Below are positions 38,663 to 52,783 of a stretch of 64,000 nucleotides of DNA, one piece after another. This stretch comes from Hippasteria phrygiana (Eukaryota > Echinodermata > Asteroidea > Valvatida > Goniasteridae), in the NCBI GenBank assembly GCA_037893225.1, contig JAZGUH010000068.1:186001-250000 (forward strand), in the 5' to 3' direction. The position numbers were made by a program, and so were the translations under genes. The notes under the pieces were generated by a model that was given only the letters and a program-made list of their open reading frames with translations, was not told where the DNA came from and ran no database searches. Within the stretch, counting starts at the first letter, position 1. The number at the start of each line of letters is the position of its first letter.

Positions 38663-39588
38663 GCAAGTGTTAACTCTAAGAAGCCGCTGATAATTGCAAC
38701 ATGTAGCGCCAGATCTAAGCTATCCATACATGTCAACATTACTGTATTTGGTTTATATTTCATGCAATTATGAATGAGTAAAGCAAGTCATACCCTAGGG
38801 AATTTGACAGGCATGGAGCAATAAATAGAAGGTAATATGCACACAGATGTTGGCCGGAAAGAAAATAAACATTGCGAGGTTTGAATTTTCTCCACAAGTG
38901 TTAACTCTAAGAAGCCGCCGATAATTGCAACATGTAGCGCCAGATCTAAGCTATCCATACATGCCAAAATTACTGAATTTGGTTGATATTTCATGCAATT
39001 ATGAATGAGTAAAGCAAGTCCATACCCCAGGGAATTTGACATGCATGGAGCAATAAATAGACGGTAACATGTACACAGATGTTGGCCGGAAAGAAAATAA
39101 ACATTGCGAGGTTTGAATTTTCTCCACAAGTTTTAACTCTAGGAAGCCGCCGATAATTGCAACATGTAGCGCCAGATCTAAGCTATCCATACATGTCAAA
39201 ATTACTGTATTTGGTTTATATTTCATGCAATTATGAATGAGTAAAGCAAGTCATACCCTAGGGAATTTGACAGGCATGGAGCAATAAATAGACGGTAACA
39301 TGTACACAGATGTTGGCCGGAAAGAAAATAAACATTGCGAGGTTTGAATTTTCTCCGCAAGTGTTAACTCTAAGAAGCCGCTGATAATTGCAACATGTAG
39401 CGCCAGATCTAAGCTATCCATACATGTCAAAATTACTGAATTTGGTTGATATTTCATGCAATTATGAATGAGTAAAGCAAGTCCATACCCCAGGGAATTT
39501 GACATGCATGGAGCAATAAATAGACGGTAACATGTACACAGATGTTGGCCGGAAAGAAAATAAACATTGCGAGGTTTGAATTTTCTCC
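38663..39588. repeat. 4-unit HOR, 926 bp, copy 1
   Basis: The four units have the pattern L M L M. The second (38894) has 'catgccaaaatt' and the last (39357) begins with the ccgctgat start. The markers recur 926 bp further on. The first unit's left half (gtgttaactctaag, ccgctgat) differs from the first unit of copy 2, so the exchange point lies inside it. Confidence 0.85.
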
Positions 39589-40514
39589 ACAAGTTTTAAC
39601 TCTAGGAAGCCGCCGATAATTGCAACATGTAGCGCCAGATCTAAGCTATCCATACATGTCAACATTACTGTATTTGGTTTATATTTCATGCAATTATGAA
39701 TGAGTAAAGCAAGTCATACCCTAGGGAATTTGACAGGCATGGAGCAATAAATAGAAGGTAATATGCACACAGATGTTGGCCGGAAAGAAAATAAACATTG
39801 CGAGGTTTGAATTTTCTCCACAAGTGTTAACTCTAAGAAGCCGCCGATAATTGCAACATGTAGCGCCAGATCTAAGCTATCCATACATGCCAAAATTACT
39901 GAATTTGGTTGATATTTCATGCAATTATGAATGAGTAAAGCAAGTCCATACCCCAGGGAATTTGACATGCATGGAGCAATAAATAGACGGTAACATGTAC
40001 ACAGATGTTGGCCGGAAAGAAAATAAACATTGCGAGGTTTGAATTTTCTCCACAAGTTTTAACTCTAGGAAGCCGCCGATAATTGCAACATGTAGCGCCA
40101 GATCTAAGCTATCCATACATGTCAAAATTACTGTATTTGGTTTATATTTCATGCAATTATGAATGAGTAAAGCAAGTCATACCCTAGGGAATTTGACAGG
40201 CATGGAGCAATAAATAGACGGTAACATGTACACAGATGTTGGCCGGAAAGAAAATAAACATTGCGAGGTTTGAATTTTCTCCGCAAGTGTTAACTCTAAG
40301 AAGCCGCTGATAATTGCAACATGTAGCGCCAGATCTAAGCTATCCATACATGTCAAAATTACTGAATTTGGTTGATATTTCATGCAATTATGAATGAGTA
40401 AAGCAAGTCCATACCCCAGGGAATTTGACATGCATGGAGCAATAAATAGACGGTAACATGTACACAGATGTTGGCCGGAAAGAAAATAAACATTGCGAGG
40501 TTTGAATTTTCTCC
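39589..40514. repeat. 4-unit HOR, 926 bp, copy 2
   Basis: The order is the same as copy 1, with catgccaaaatt in 39820 and the ccgctgat unit at 40283. The segment 49543-50468 is a third occurrence, 9,954 bp away. A similar arrangement is seen at 20840-21765. Confidence 0.85.
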
Positions 40515-43500
40515 ACAAGTTTTAACTCTAGGAAGCCGCCGATAATTGCAACATGTAGCGCCAGATCTAAGCTATCCATACATGTCAACATTACTGTATT
40601 TGGTTTATATTTCATGCAATTATGAATGAGTAAAGCAAGTCATACCCTAGGGAATTTGACAGGCATGGAGCAATAAATAGAAGGTAATATGCACACAGAT
40701 GTTGGCCGGAAAGAAAATAAACATTGCGAGGTTTGAATTTTCTCCACAAGTGTTAACTCTAAGAAGCCGCCGATAATTGCAACATGTAGCGCCAGATCTA
40801 AGCTATCCATACATGTCAAAATTACTGAATTTGGTTAATATTTCATGCAATTATGAATGAGTAAAGCAAGTCCATACCCCAGGGAATTTGACATGCATGG
40901 AGCAATAAATAGACGGTAACATGTACACAGATGTTGGCCGGAAAGAAAATAAACATTGCGAGGTTTGAATTTTCTCCACAAGTTTTAACTCTAGGAAGCC
41001 GCCGATGATTGCAACATGTAGCGCCAGATCTAAGCTATCCATACATGTCAAAATTACTGTATTTGGTTGATATTTAATGCAATTATGAATGAGTAGAGCA
41101 AGTCATACCCCAGGGAATTTGACAGGCATGGAGCAATAAATAGAAGGTAATATGCACACAGATGTTGGCCGGAAAGAAAATAAACATTGCGAGGTTTGAA
41201 TTTTCTCCACAAGTGTTAACTCTAAGAAGCCGCCGATAATTGCAACATGTAGCGCCAGATCTAAGCTATCCATACATGTCAAAATTACTGAATTTGGTTT
41301 ATATTTCATGCAATTATGAATGAGTAAAGCAAGTCCATACCCCAGGGAATTTGACATGCATGGAGCAATAAATAGACGGTAACATGTACACAGATGTTGG
41401 CCGGAAAGAAAATAAACATTGCGAGGTTTGAATTTTCTCCACAAGTTTTAACTCTAGGAAGCCGCCGATAATTGCAACATGTAGCGCCAGATCTAAGCTA
41501 TCCATACATGTCAAAATTACTGAATTTGGTTGATATTTCATGCAATTATGAATGAGTAAAGCAAGTCCATACCCAAGGGAATTTGACAGGCATGGAGCAA
41601 TAAATAGAAGGTAATATGCACACAGATGTTGGCCGGAAAGAAAATAAACATTGCGAGGTTTGAATTTTCTCCACAAGTGTTAACTCTAAGAAGCCGCCGA
41701 TAATTGCAACATGTAGCGCCAGATCTAAGCTATCCATACATGTCAAAATTACTGAATTTGGTTGATATTTCATGCAATTATGAATGAGTAAAGCAAGTCC
41801 ATACCCCAGGGAATTTGACATGCATGGAGCAATAAATAGACGGTAACATGTACACAGATGTTGGCCGGAAAGAAAATAAACATTGCGAGGTTTGAATTTT
41901 CTCCACAAGTTTTAACTCTAGGAAGCCGCCGATGATTGCAACATGTAGCGCCAGATCTAAGCTATCCATACATGTCAAAATTACTGTATTTGGTTGATAT
42001 TTAATGCAATTATGAATGAGTAGAGCAAGTCATACCCCAGGGAATTTGACAGGCATGGAGCAATAAATAGAAGGTAATATGCACACAGATGTTGGCCGGA
42101 AAGAAAATAAACATTGCGAGGTTTGAATTTTCTCCACAAGTTTTAACTCTAAGAAGCCGCCGATAATTGCAACATGTAGCGCCAGATCTAAGCTATCCAT
42201 ACATGTCAAAATTACTGAATTTGGTTGATATTTCATGCAATTATGAATGAGTAAAGCAAGTCATACCCTAGGGAATTTGACAGGCATGGAGCAATAAATA
42301 GAAGGTAATATGCACACAGATGTTGGCCGGAAAGAAAATAAACATTGCGAGGTTTGAATTTTCTCCACAAGTGTTAACTCTAAGAAGCCGCCGATAATTG
42401 CAACATGTAGCGCCAGATCTAAGCTAACCATACATGTCAAAATTACTGAATTTGGTTGATATTTCATGCAATTATGAATGAGTAAAGCAAGTCCATACCC
42501 CAGGGAATTTGACATGCATGGAGCAATAAATATACGGTAACATGTACACAGATGTTGGCCGGAAAGAAAATAAACATTGCGAGGTTTGAATTTTCTCCAC
42601 AAGTTTTAACTCTAGGAAGCCGCCGATGATTGCAACATGTAGCGCCAGATCTAAGCTATCCATACATGTCAAAATTACTGTATTTGGTTGATATTTAATG
42701 CAATTATGAATGAGTAGAGCAAGTCATACCCCAGGGAATTTGACAGGCATGGAGCAATAAATAGAAGGTAATGTGTACACAGATGTTGGCCGGAAAGAAA
42801 ATAAACATTGCGAGGTTTGAATTTTCTCCACAAGTTTTAACTCTAGGAAGCCGCCGATAATTGCAACATGTAGCGCCAGATCTAAGCTATCCATACATGT
42901 CAAAATTACTGAATTTGGTTGATATTTCATGCAATTATGAATGAGTAAAGCAAGTCATACCCTAGGGAATTTGACAGGCATGGAGCAATAAATAGAAGGT
43001 AATATGCACACAGATGTTGGCCGGAAAGAAAATAAACATTGCGAGGTTTGAATTTTCTCCACAAGTGTTAACTCTAAGAAGCCGCCGATAATTGCAACAT
43101 GTAGCGCCAGATCTAAGCTATCCATACATGTCAAAATTACTGAATTTGGTTGATATTTCATGCAATTATGAATGAGTAAAGCAAGTCCATACCCCAGGGA
43201 ATTTGACATGCATGGAGCAATAAATAGACGGTAACATGTACACAGATGTTGGCCGGAAAGAAAATAAACATTGCGAGGTTTGAATTTTCTCCACAAGTTT
43301 TAACTCTAGGAAGCCGCCGATAATTGCAACATGTAGCGCCAGATCTAAGCTATCCATACATGTCAAAATTACTGTATTTGGTTTATATTTCATGCAATTA
43401 TGAATGAGTAAAGCAAGTCATACCCTAGGGAATTTGACAGGCATGGAGCAATAAATAGAAGGTAATATGCACACAGATGTTGGCCGGAAAGAAAATAAAC

Positions 43501-43755
43501 ATTGCGAGGTTTGAATTTTCTCCACAAGTGTTAACTCTAAGAAGCCGCCGATAATTGCAACATGTAGCGCCAGATCTAAGCTATCCATACATGTCAAAAT
43601 TACTGAATTTGGTTGATATTTCATGCAATTATGAATGAGTAAAGCAAGTCCATACCCCAGGGAATTTGACATGCATGGAGCAATAAATAGACGGTAACAT
43701 GTACACAGATGTTGGCCGGAAAGAAAATAAACATTGCGAGGTTTGAATTTTCTCC
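40515..43755. repeat. Third occurrence of the 10-unit HOR with flanks
   Basis: 40978-43292 repeats the order of 24776-27090 (L M M M L L M L L M), including the cccaaggg chimera (41441), agctaacc (42427) and gtaatgtgtac (unit 42599). It has aaggtaatatgc rather than the aaggtcatatgc seen at 24947 and 27262. Single changes seen nowhere else are 'ggttaatattt' (a at 40837) and 'aaatatacgg' (t at 42533). Confidence 0.85.
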
Positions 43756-46302
43756 ACAAGTTTTAACTCTAGGAAGCCGCCGATGATTGCAACATGTAGC
43801 GCCAGATCTAAGCTATCCATACATGTCAAAATTACTGTATTTGGTTGATATTTAATGCAATTATGAATGAGTAGAGCAAGTCATACCCCAGGGAATTTGA
43901 CAGGCATGGAGCAATAAATAGAAGGTAATATGCACACAGATGTTGGCCGGAAAGAAAATAAACATTGCGAGGTTTGAATTTTCTCCACAAGTGTTAACTC
44001 TAAGAAGCCGCCGATAATTGCAACATGTAGCGCCAGATCTAAGCTATCCATACATGTCAAAATTACTGAATTTGGTTGATATTTCATGCAATTATGAATG
44101 AGTAAAGCAAGTCCATACCCCAGGGAATTTGACATGCATGGAGCAATAAATAGACGGTAACATGTACACAGATGTTGGCCGGAAAGAAAATAAACATTGC
44201 GAGGTTTGAATTTTCTCCACAAGTTTTAACTCTAGGAAGCCGCCGATAATTGCAACATGTAGCGCCAGATCTAAGCTATCCATACATGTCAAAATTACTG
44301 AATTTGGTTGATATTTCATGCAATTATGAATGAGTAAAGCAAGTCATACCCTAGGGAATTTGACAGGCATGGAGCAATAAATAGACGGTAATATGTACAC
44401 AGATGTTGGCCGGAAAGAAAATAAACATTGCGAGGTTTGAATTTTCTCCACAAGTGTTAACTCTAAGAAGCCGCCGATAATTGCAACATGTAGCGCCAGA
44501 TCTAAGCTATCCATACATGTCAAAATTACTGAATTTGGTTGATATTTCATGCAATTATGAATGAGTAAAGCAAGTCCATACCCCAGGGAATTTGACATGC
44601 ATGGAGCAATAAATAGACGGTAACATGTACACAGATGTTGGCCGGAAAGAAAATAAACATTGCGAGGTTTGAATTTTCTCCACAAGTTTTAACTCTAGGA
44701 AGCCGCCGATGATTGCAACATGTAGCGCCAGATCTAAGCTATCCATACATGTCAAAATTACTGTATTTGGTTGATATTTAATGCAATTATGAATGAGTAG
44801 AGCAAGTCATACCCCAGGGAATTTGACAGGCATGGAGCAATAAATAGAAGGTAATATGCACACAGATGTTGGCCGGAAAGAAAATAAACATTGCGAGGTT
44901 TGAATTTTCTCCACAAGTTTTAACTCTAGGAAGCCGCCGATAATTGCAACATGTAGCGCCAGATCTAAGCTATCCATACATGTCAAAATTACTGAATTTG
45001 GTTGATATTTCATGCAATTATGAATGAGTAAAGCAAGTCATACCCTAGGGAATTTGACAGGCATGGAGCAATAAATAGACGGTAATATGTACACAGATGT
45101 TGGCCGGAAAGAAAATAAACATTGCGAGGTTTGAATTTTCTCCCCAAGTTTTAACTCTAAGAAGCCGCCGATGATTGCAACATGTAGCGCCAGATCTAAG
45201 CTATCCATACATGTCAAAATTACTGCATTTGGTTGATATTTCATGCAATTATGAATGAATAAAGCAAGTCCATACCCCAGGGAATTTGACATGCATGGAG
45301 CAATAAATAGACGGTAATATGTACACAGATGTTGGCCGGAAAGAAAATAAACATTGCGAGGTTTGAATTTTCTCCGCAAGTGTTAACTCTAAGAAGCCGC
45401 TGATAATTGCAACATGTAGCGCCAGATCTAAGCTATCCATACATGTCAAAATTACTGAATTTGGTTGATATTTCATGCAATTATGAATGAGTAAAGCAAG
45501 TCCATACCCCAGGGAATTTGACATGCATGGAGCAATAAATAGACGGTAACATGTACACAGATGTTGGCCGGAAAGAAAATAAACATTGCGAGGTTTGAAT
45601 TTTCTCCACAAGTTTTAACTCTAGGAAGCCGCCGATGATTGCAACATGTAGCGCCAGATCTAAGCTATCCATACATGTCAAAATTACTGAATTTGGTTGA
45701 TATTTCATGCAATTATGAATGAGTAAAGCAAGTCCATACCCCAGGGAATTTGACATGCATGGAGCAATAAATAGACGGTAACATGTACACAGATGTTGGC
45801 CGGAAAGAAAATAAACATTGCGAGGTTTGAATTTTCTCCACAAGTTTTAACTCTAGGAAGCCGCCGATGATTGCAACATGTAGCGCCAGATCTAAGCTAT
45901 CCATACATGTCAAAATTACTGTATTTGGTTTATATTTCATGCAATTATGAATGAGTAAAGCAAGTCATACCCCAGGGAATTTGACAGGCATGGAGCAATA
46001 AATAGAAGGTAATATGCACACAGATGTTGGCCGGAAAGAAAATAAACATTGCGAGGTTTGAATTTTCTCCACAAGTGTTAACTCTAAGAAGCCGCCGATA
46101 ATTGCAACATGTAGCGCCAGATCTAAGCTATCCATACATGTCAAAATTACTGAATTTGGTTGATATTTCATGCAATTATGAATGAGTAAAGCAAGTCCAT
46201 ACCCCAGGGAATTTGACATGCATGGAGCAATAAATAGACGGTAACATGTACACAGATGTTGGCCGGAAAGAAAATAAACATTGCGAGGTTTGAATTTTCT
46301 CC
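43756..46302. repeat. Second 11-unit HOR family, 2,547 bp, copy 1
   Basis: The length pattern is L M L M L L M M M L M, with the C unit at 45144 and the ctccccaag junction before it. The total length equals the 2,547-bp period of the left region, but the order differs, so this is a separate 11-unit arrangement. About nine units match the next copy; the last part diverges. Confidence 0.85.
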
Positions 46303-48849
46303 ACAAGTTTTAACTCTAGGAAGCCGCCGATGATTGCAACATGTAGCGCCAGATCTAAGCTATCCATACATGTCAAAATTACTGTATTTGGTTGATATTT
46401 AATGCAATTATGAATGAGTAGAGCAAGTCATACCCCAGGGAATTTGACAGGCATGGAGCAATAAATAGAAGGTAATATGCACACAGATGTTGGCCGGAAA
46501 GAAAATAAACATTGCGAGGTTTGAATTTTCTCCACAAGTGTTAACTCTAAGAAGCCGCCGATAATTGCAACATGTAGCGCCAGATCTAAGCTATCCATAC
46601 ATGTCAAAATTACTGAATTTGGTTGATATTTCATGCAATTATGAATGAGTAAAGCAAGTCCATACCCCAGGGAATTTGACATGCATGGAGCAATAAATAG
46701 ACGGTAACATGTACACAGATGTTGGCCGGAAAGAAAATAAACATTGCGAGGTTTGAATTTTCTCCACAAGTTTTAACTCTAGGAAGCCGCCGATAATTGC
46801 AACATGTAGCGCCAGATCTAAGCTATCCATACATGTCAAAATTACTGAATTTGGTTGATATTTCATGCAATTATGAATGAGTAAAGCAAGTCATACCCTA
46901 GGGAATTTGACAGGCATGGAGCAATAAATAGACGGTAATATGTACACAGATGTTGGCCGGAAAGAAAATAAACATTGCGAGGTTTGAATTTTCTCCACAA
47001 GTGTTAACTCTAAGAAGCCGCCGATAATTGCAACATGTAGCGCCAGATCTAAGCTATCCATACATGTCAAAATTACTGAATTTGGTTGATATTTCATGCA
47101 ATTATGAATGAGTAAAGCAAGTCCATACCCCAGGGAATTTGACATGCATGGAGCAATAAATAGACGGTAACATGTACACAGATGTTGGCCGGAAAGAAAA
47201 TAAACATTGCGAGGTTTGAATTTTCTCCACAAGTTTTAACTCTAGGAAGCCGCCGATGATTGCAACATGTAGCGCCAGATCTAAGCTATCCATACATGTC
47301 AAAATTACTGTATTTGGTTGATATTTAATGCAATTATGAATGAGTAGAGCAAGTCATACCCCAGGGAATTTGACAGGCATGGAGCAATAAATAGAAGGTA
47401 ATATGCACACAGATGTTGGCCGGAAAGAAAATAAACATTGCGAGGTTTGAATTTTCTCCACAAGTTTTAACTCTAGGAAGCCGCCGATAATTGCAACATG
47501 TAGCGCCAGATCTAAGCTATCCATACATGTCAAAATTACTGAATTTGGTTGATATTTCATGCAATTATGAATGAGTAAAGCAAGTCATACCCTAGGGAAT
47601 TTGACAGGCATGGAGCAATAAATAGACGGTAATATGTACACAGATGTTGGCCGGAAAGAAAATAAACATTGCGAGGTTTGAATTTTCTCCCCAAGTTTTA
47701 ACTCTAAGAAACCGCCGATGATTGCAACATGTAGCGCCAGATCTAAGCTATCCATACATGTCAAAATTACTGCATTTGGTTGATATTTCATGCAATTATG
47801 AATGAATAAAGCAAGTCCATACCCCAGGGAATTTGACATGCATGGAGCAATAAATAGACGGTAATATGTACACAGATGTTGGCCGGAAAGAAAATAAACA
47901 TTGCGAGGTTTGAATTTTCTCCGCAAGTGTTAACTCTAAGAAGCCGCTGATAATTGCAACATGTAGCGCCAGATCTAAGCTATCCATACATGTCAAAATT
48001 ACTGAATTTGGTTGATATTTCATGCAATTATGAATGAGTAAAGCAAGTCCATACCCCAGGGAATTTGACATGCATGGAGCAATAAATAGACGGTAACATG
48101 TACACAGATGTTGGCCGGAAAGAAAATAAACATTGCGAGGTTTGAATTTTCTCCACAAGTTTTAACTCTAGGAAGCCGCCGATGATTGCAACATGTAGCG
48201 CCAGATCTAAGCTATCCATACATGTCAAAATTACTGAATTTGGTTGATATTTCATGCAATTATGAATGAGTAAAGCAAGTCCATACCCCAGGGAATTTGA
48301 CATGCATGGAGCAATAAATAGACGGTAACATGTACACAGATGTTGGCCGGAAAGAAAATAAACATTGCGAGGTTTGAATTTTCTCCACAAGTTTTAACTC
48401 TAGGAAGCCGCCGATGATTGCAACATGTAGCGCCAGATCTAAGCTATCCATACATGTCAAAATTACTGTATTTGGTTGATATTTAATGCAATTATGAATG
48501 AGTAGAGCAAGTCATACCCCAGGGAATTTGACAGGCATGGAGCAATAAATAGAAGGTAATATGCACACAGATGTTGGCCGGAAAGAAAATAAACATTGCG
48601 AGGTTTGAATTTTCTCCACAAGTGTTAACTCTAAGAAGCCGCCGATAATTGCAACATGTAGCGCCAGATCTAAGCTATCCATACATGTCAAAATTACTGA
48701 ATTTGGTTGATATTTCATGCAATTATGAATGAGTAAAGCATGTCATACCCTAGGGAATTTGACAGGCATGGAGCAATAAATAGACGGTAATATGTACACA
48801 GATGTTGGCCGGAAAGAAAATAAACATTGCGAGGTTTGAATTTTCTCCC
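46303..48849. repeat. Second 11-unit HOR family, copy 2, diverging at its right end
   Basis: The first nine units (46303-48386) match 43756-45839, including the C unit at 47691. The last two units are L L instead of L M, so the copied period is not completed. Changes seen nowhere else are 'aagaaaccgcc' (a at 47711) and 'gcatgtcatacc' (t at 48741). Confidence 0.82.
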
Positions 48850-49542
48850 CAAGTTTTAACTCTAGGAAGCCGCCGATGATTGCAACATGTAGCGCCAGAT
48901 CTAAGCTATCCATACATGTCAAAATTACTGTATTTGGTTGATATTTAATGCAATTATGAATGAGTAGAGCAAGTCATACCCCAGGGAATTTGACATGCAT
49001 GGAGCAATAAATAGAAGGTAATATGCACACAGATGTTGGCCGGAAAGAAAATAAACATTGCGAGGTTTGAATTTTCTCCACAAGTGTTAACTCTAAGAAG
49101 CCGCCGATAATTGCAACATGTAGCGCCAGATCTAAGCTATCCATACATGTCAAAATTACTGAATTTGGTTGATATTTCATGCAATTATGAATGAGTAAAG
49201 CAAGTCATACCCTAGGGAATTTGACAGGCATGGAGCAATAAATAGACGGTAATATGTACACAGATGTTGGCCGGAAAGAAAATAAACATTGCGAGGTTTG
49301 AATTTTCTCCACAAGTGTTAACTCTAAGAAGCCGCCGATAATTGCAACATGTAGCGCCAGATCTAAGCTATCCATACATGTCAAAATTACTGCATTTGGT
49401 TGATATTTCATGCAATTATGAATGAATAAAGCAAGTCCATACCCCAGGGAATTTGACATGCATGGAGCAATAAATAGACGGTAATATGTACACAGATGTT
49501 GGCCGGAAAGAAAATAAACATTGCGAGGTTTGAATTTTCTCC
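48850..49542. repeat. Three-unit linker resembling 36580-37505
   Basis: This holds an L unit with the M-like 'gacatgcatgg' patch (starting 48849), a plain L unit (49080) and a recombinant C unit (49311). The chimeric L unit and the recombinant C unit resemble 36580 and 37274, about 12 kb to the left, with one fewer unit between them here. Confidence 0.65.
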
Positions 49543-52500
49543 GCAAGTGTTAACTCTAAGAAGCCGCTGATAATTGCAACATGTAGCGCCAGATCTAAGC
49601 TATCCATACATGTCAACATTACTGTATTTGGTTTATATTTCATGCAATTATGAATGAGTAAAGCAAGTCATACCCTAGGGAATTTGACAGGCATGGAGCA
49701 ATAAATAGAAGGTAATATGCACACAGATGTTGGCCGGAAAGAAAATAAACATTGCGAGGTTTGAATTTTCTCCACAAGTGTTAACTCTAAGAAGCCGCCG
49801 ATAATTGCAACATGTAGCGCCAGATCTAAGCTATCCATACATGCCAAAATTACTGAATTTGGTTGATATTTCATGCAATTATGAATGAGTAAAGCAAGTC
49901 CATACCCCAGGGAATTTGACATGCATGGAGCAATAAATAGACGGTAACATGTACACAGATGTTGGCCGGAAAGAAAATAAACATTGCGAGGTTTGAATTT
50001 TCTCCACAAGTTTTAACTCTAGGAAGCCGCCGATAATTGCAACATGTAGCGCCAGATCTAAGCTATCCATACATGTCAAAATTACTGTATTTGGTTTATA
50101 TTTCATGCAATTATGAATGAGTAAAGCAAGTCATACCCTAGGGAATTTGACAGGCATGGAGCAATAAATAGACGGTAACATGTACACAGATGTTGGCCGG
50201 AAAGAAAATAAACATTGCGAGGTTTGAATTTTCTCCGCAAGTGTTAACTCTAAGAAGCCGCTGATAATTGCAACATGTAGCGCCAGATCTAAGCTATCCA
50301 TACATGTCAAAATTACTGAATTTGGTTGATATTTCATGCAATTATGAATGAGTAAAGCAAGTCCATACCCCAGGGAATTTGACATGCATGGAGCAATAAA
50401 TAGACGGTAACATGTACACAGATGTTGGCCGGAAAGAAAATAAACATTGCGAGGTTTGAATTTTCTCCACAAGTTTTAACTCTAGGAAGCCGCCGATAAT
50501 TGCAACATGTAGCGCCAGATCTAAGCTATCCATACATGTCAACATTACTGTATTTGGTTTATATTTCATGCAATTATGAATGAGTAAAGCAAGTCATACC
50601 CTAGGGAATTTGACAGGCATGGAGCAATAAATAGAAGGTAATATGCACACAGATGTTGGCCGGAAAGAAAATAAACATTGCGAGGTTTGAATTTTCTCCA
50701 CAAGTGTTAACTCTAAGAAGCCGCCGATAATTGCAACATGTAGCGCCAGATCTAAGCTATCCATACATGTCAAAATTACTGAATTTGGTTGATATTTCAT
50801 GCAATTATGAATGAGTAAAGCAAGTCCATACCCCAGGGAATTTGACATGCATGGAGCAATAAATAGACGGTAACATGTACACAGATGTTGGCCGGAAAGA
50901 AAATAAACATTGCGAGGTTTGAATTTTCTCCACAAGTTTTAACTCTAGGAAGCCGCCGATGATTGCAACATGTAGCGCCAGATCTAAGCTATCCATACAT
51001 GTCAAAATTACTGTATTTGGTTGATATTTAATGCAATTATGAATGAGTAGAGCAAGTCATACCCCAGGGAATTTGACAGGCATGGAGCAATAAATAGAAG
51101 GTAATATGCACACAGATGTTGGCCGGAAAGAAAATAAACATTGCGAGGTTTGAATTTTCTCCACAAGTGTTAACTCTAAGAAGCCGCCGATAATTGCAAC
51201 ATGTAGCGCCAGATCTAAGCTATCCATACATGTCAAAATTACTGAATTTGGTTTATATTTCATGCAATTATGAATGAGTAAAGCAAGTCCATACCCCAGG
51301 GAATTTGACATGCATGGAGCAATAAATAGACGGTAACATGTACACAGATGTTGGCCGGAAAGAAAATAAACATTGCGAGGTTTGAATTTTCTCCACAAGT
51401 TTTAACTCTAGGAAGCCGCCGATAATTGCAACATGTAGCGCCAGATCTAAGCTATCCATACATGTCAAAATTACTGAATTTGGTTGATATTTCATGCAAT
51501 TATGAATGAGTAAAGCAAGTCCATACCCAAGGGAATTTGACAGGCATGGAGCAATAAATAGAAGGTAATATGCACACAGATGTTGGCCGGAAAGAAAATA
51601 AACATTGCGAGGTTTGAATTTTCTCCACAAGTGTTAACTCTAAGAAGCCGCCGATAATTGCAACATGTAGCGCCAGATCTAAGCTATCCATACATGTCAA
51701 AATTACTGAATTTGGTTGATATTTCATGCAATTATGAATGAGTAAAGCAAGTCCATACCCCAGGGAATTTGACATGCATGGAGCAATAAATAGACGGTAA
51801 CATGTACACAGATGTTGGCCGGAAAGAAAATAAACATTGCGAGGTTTGAATTTTCTCCACAAGTTTTAACTCTAGGAAGCCGCCGATGATTGCAACATGT
51901 AGCGCCAGATCTAAGCTATCCATACATGTCAAAATTACTGTATTTGGTTGATATTTAATGCAATTATGAATGAGTAGAGCAAGTCATACCCCAGGGAATT
52001 TGACAGGCATGGAGCAATAAATAGAAGGTAATATGCACACAGATGTTGGCCGGAAAGAAAATAAACATTGCGAGGTTTGAATTTTCTCCGCAAGTTTTAA
52101 CTCTAAGAAGCCGCCGATAATTGCAACATGTAGCGCCAGATCTAAGCTATCCATACATGTCAAAATTACTGAATTTGGTTGATATTTCATGCAATTATGA
52201 ATGAGTAAAGCAAGTCATACCCTAGGGAATTTGACAGGCATGGAGCAATAAATAGAAGGTAATATGCACACAGATGTTGGCCGGAAAGAAAATAAACATT
52301 GCGAGGTTTGAATTTTCTCCACAAGTGTTAACTCTAAGAAGCCGCCGATAATTGCAACATGTAGCGCCAGATCTAAGCTAACCATACATGTCAAAATTAC
52401 TGAATTTGGTTGATATTTCATGCAATTATGAATGAGTAAAGCAAGTCCATACCCCAGGGAATTTGACATGCATGGAGCAATAAATAGACGGTAACATGTA

Positions 52501-52783
52501 CACAGATGTTGGCCGGAAAGAAAATAAACATTGCGAGGTTTGAATTTTCTCCACAAGTTTTAACTCTAGGAAGCCGCCGATGATTGCAACATGTAGCGCC
52601 AGATCTAAGCTATCCATACATGTCAAAATTACTGTATTTGGTTGATATTTAATGCAATTATGAATGAGTAGAGCAAGTCATACCCCAGGGAATTTGACAG
52701 GCATGGAGCAATAAATAGAAGGTAATGTGTACACAGATGTTGGCCGGAAAGAAAATAAACATTGCGAGGTTTGAATTTTCTCC
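49543..52783. repeat. Copy of about 39589-42829, displaced by 9,954 bp
   Basis: These fourteen units reproduce the 4-unit segment and the first part of the 10-unit HOR found 9,954 bp to the left. Shared markers are catgccaaaatt (49774), the cccaaggg chimera (51395), agctaacc (52381) and gtaatgtgtac (unit 52553). Differences include 'ctccgcaagttttaac' at 52090 and the absence of the private changes at 40837 and 42533. The left half of the first unit belongs to a different subtype. Confidence 0.84.
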
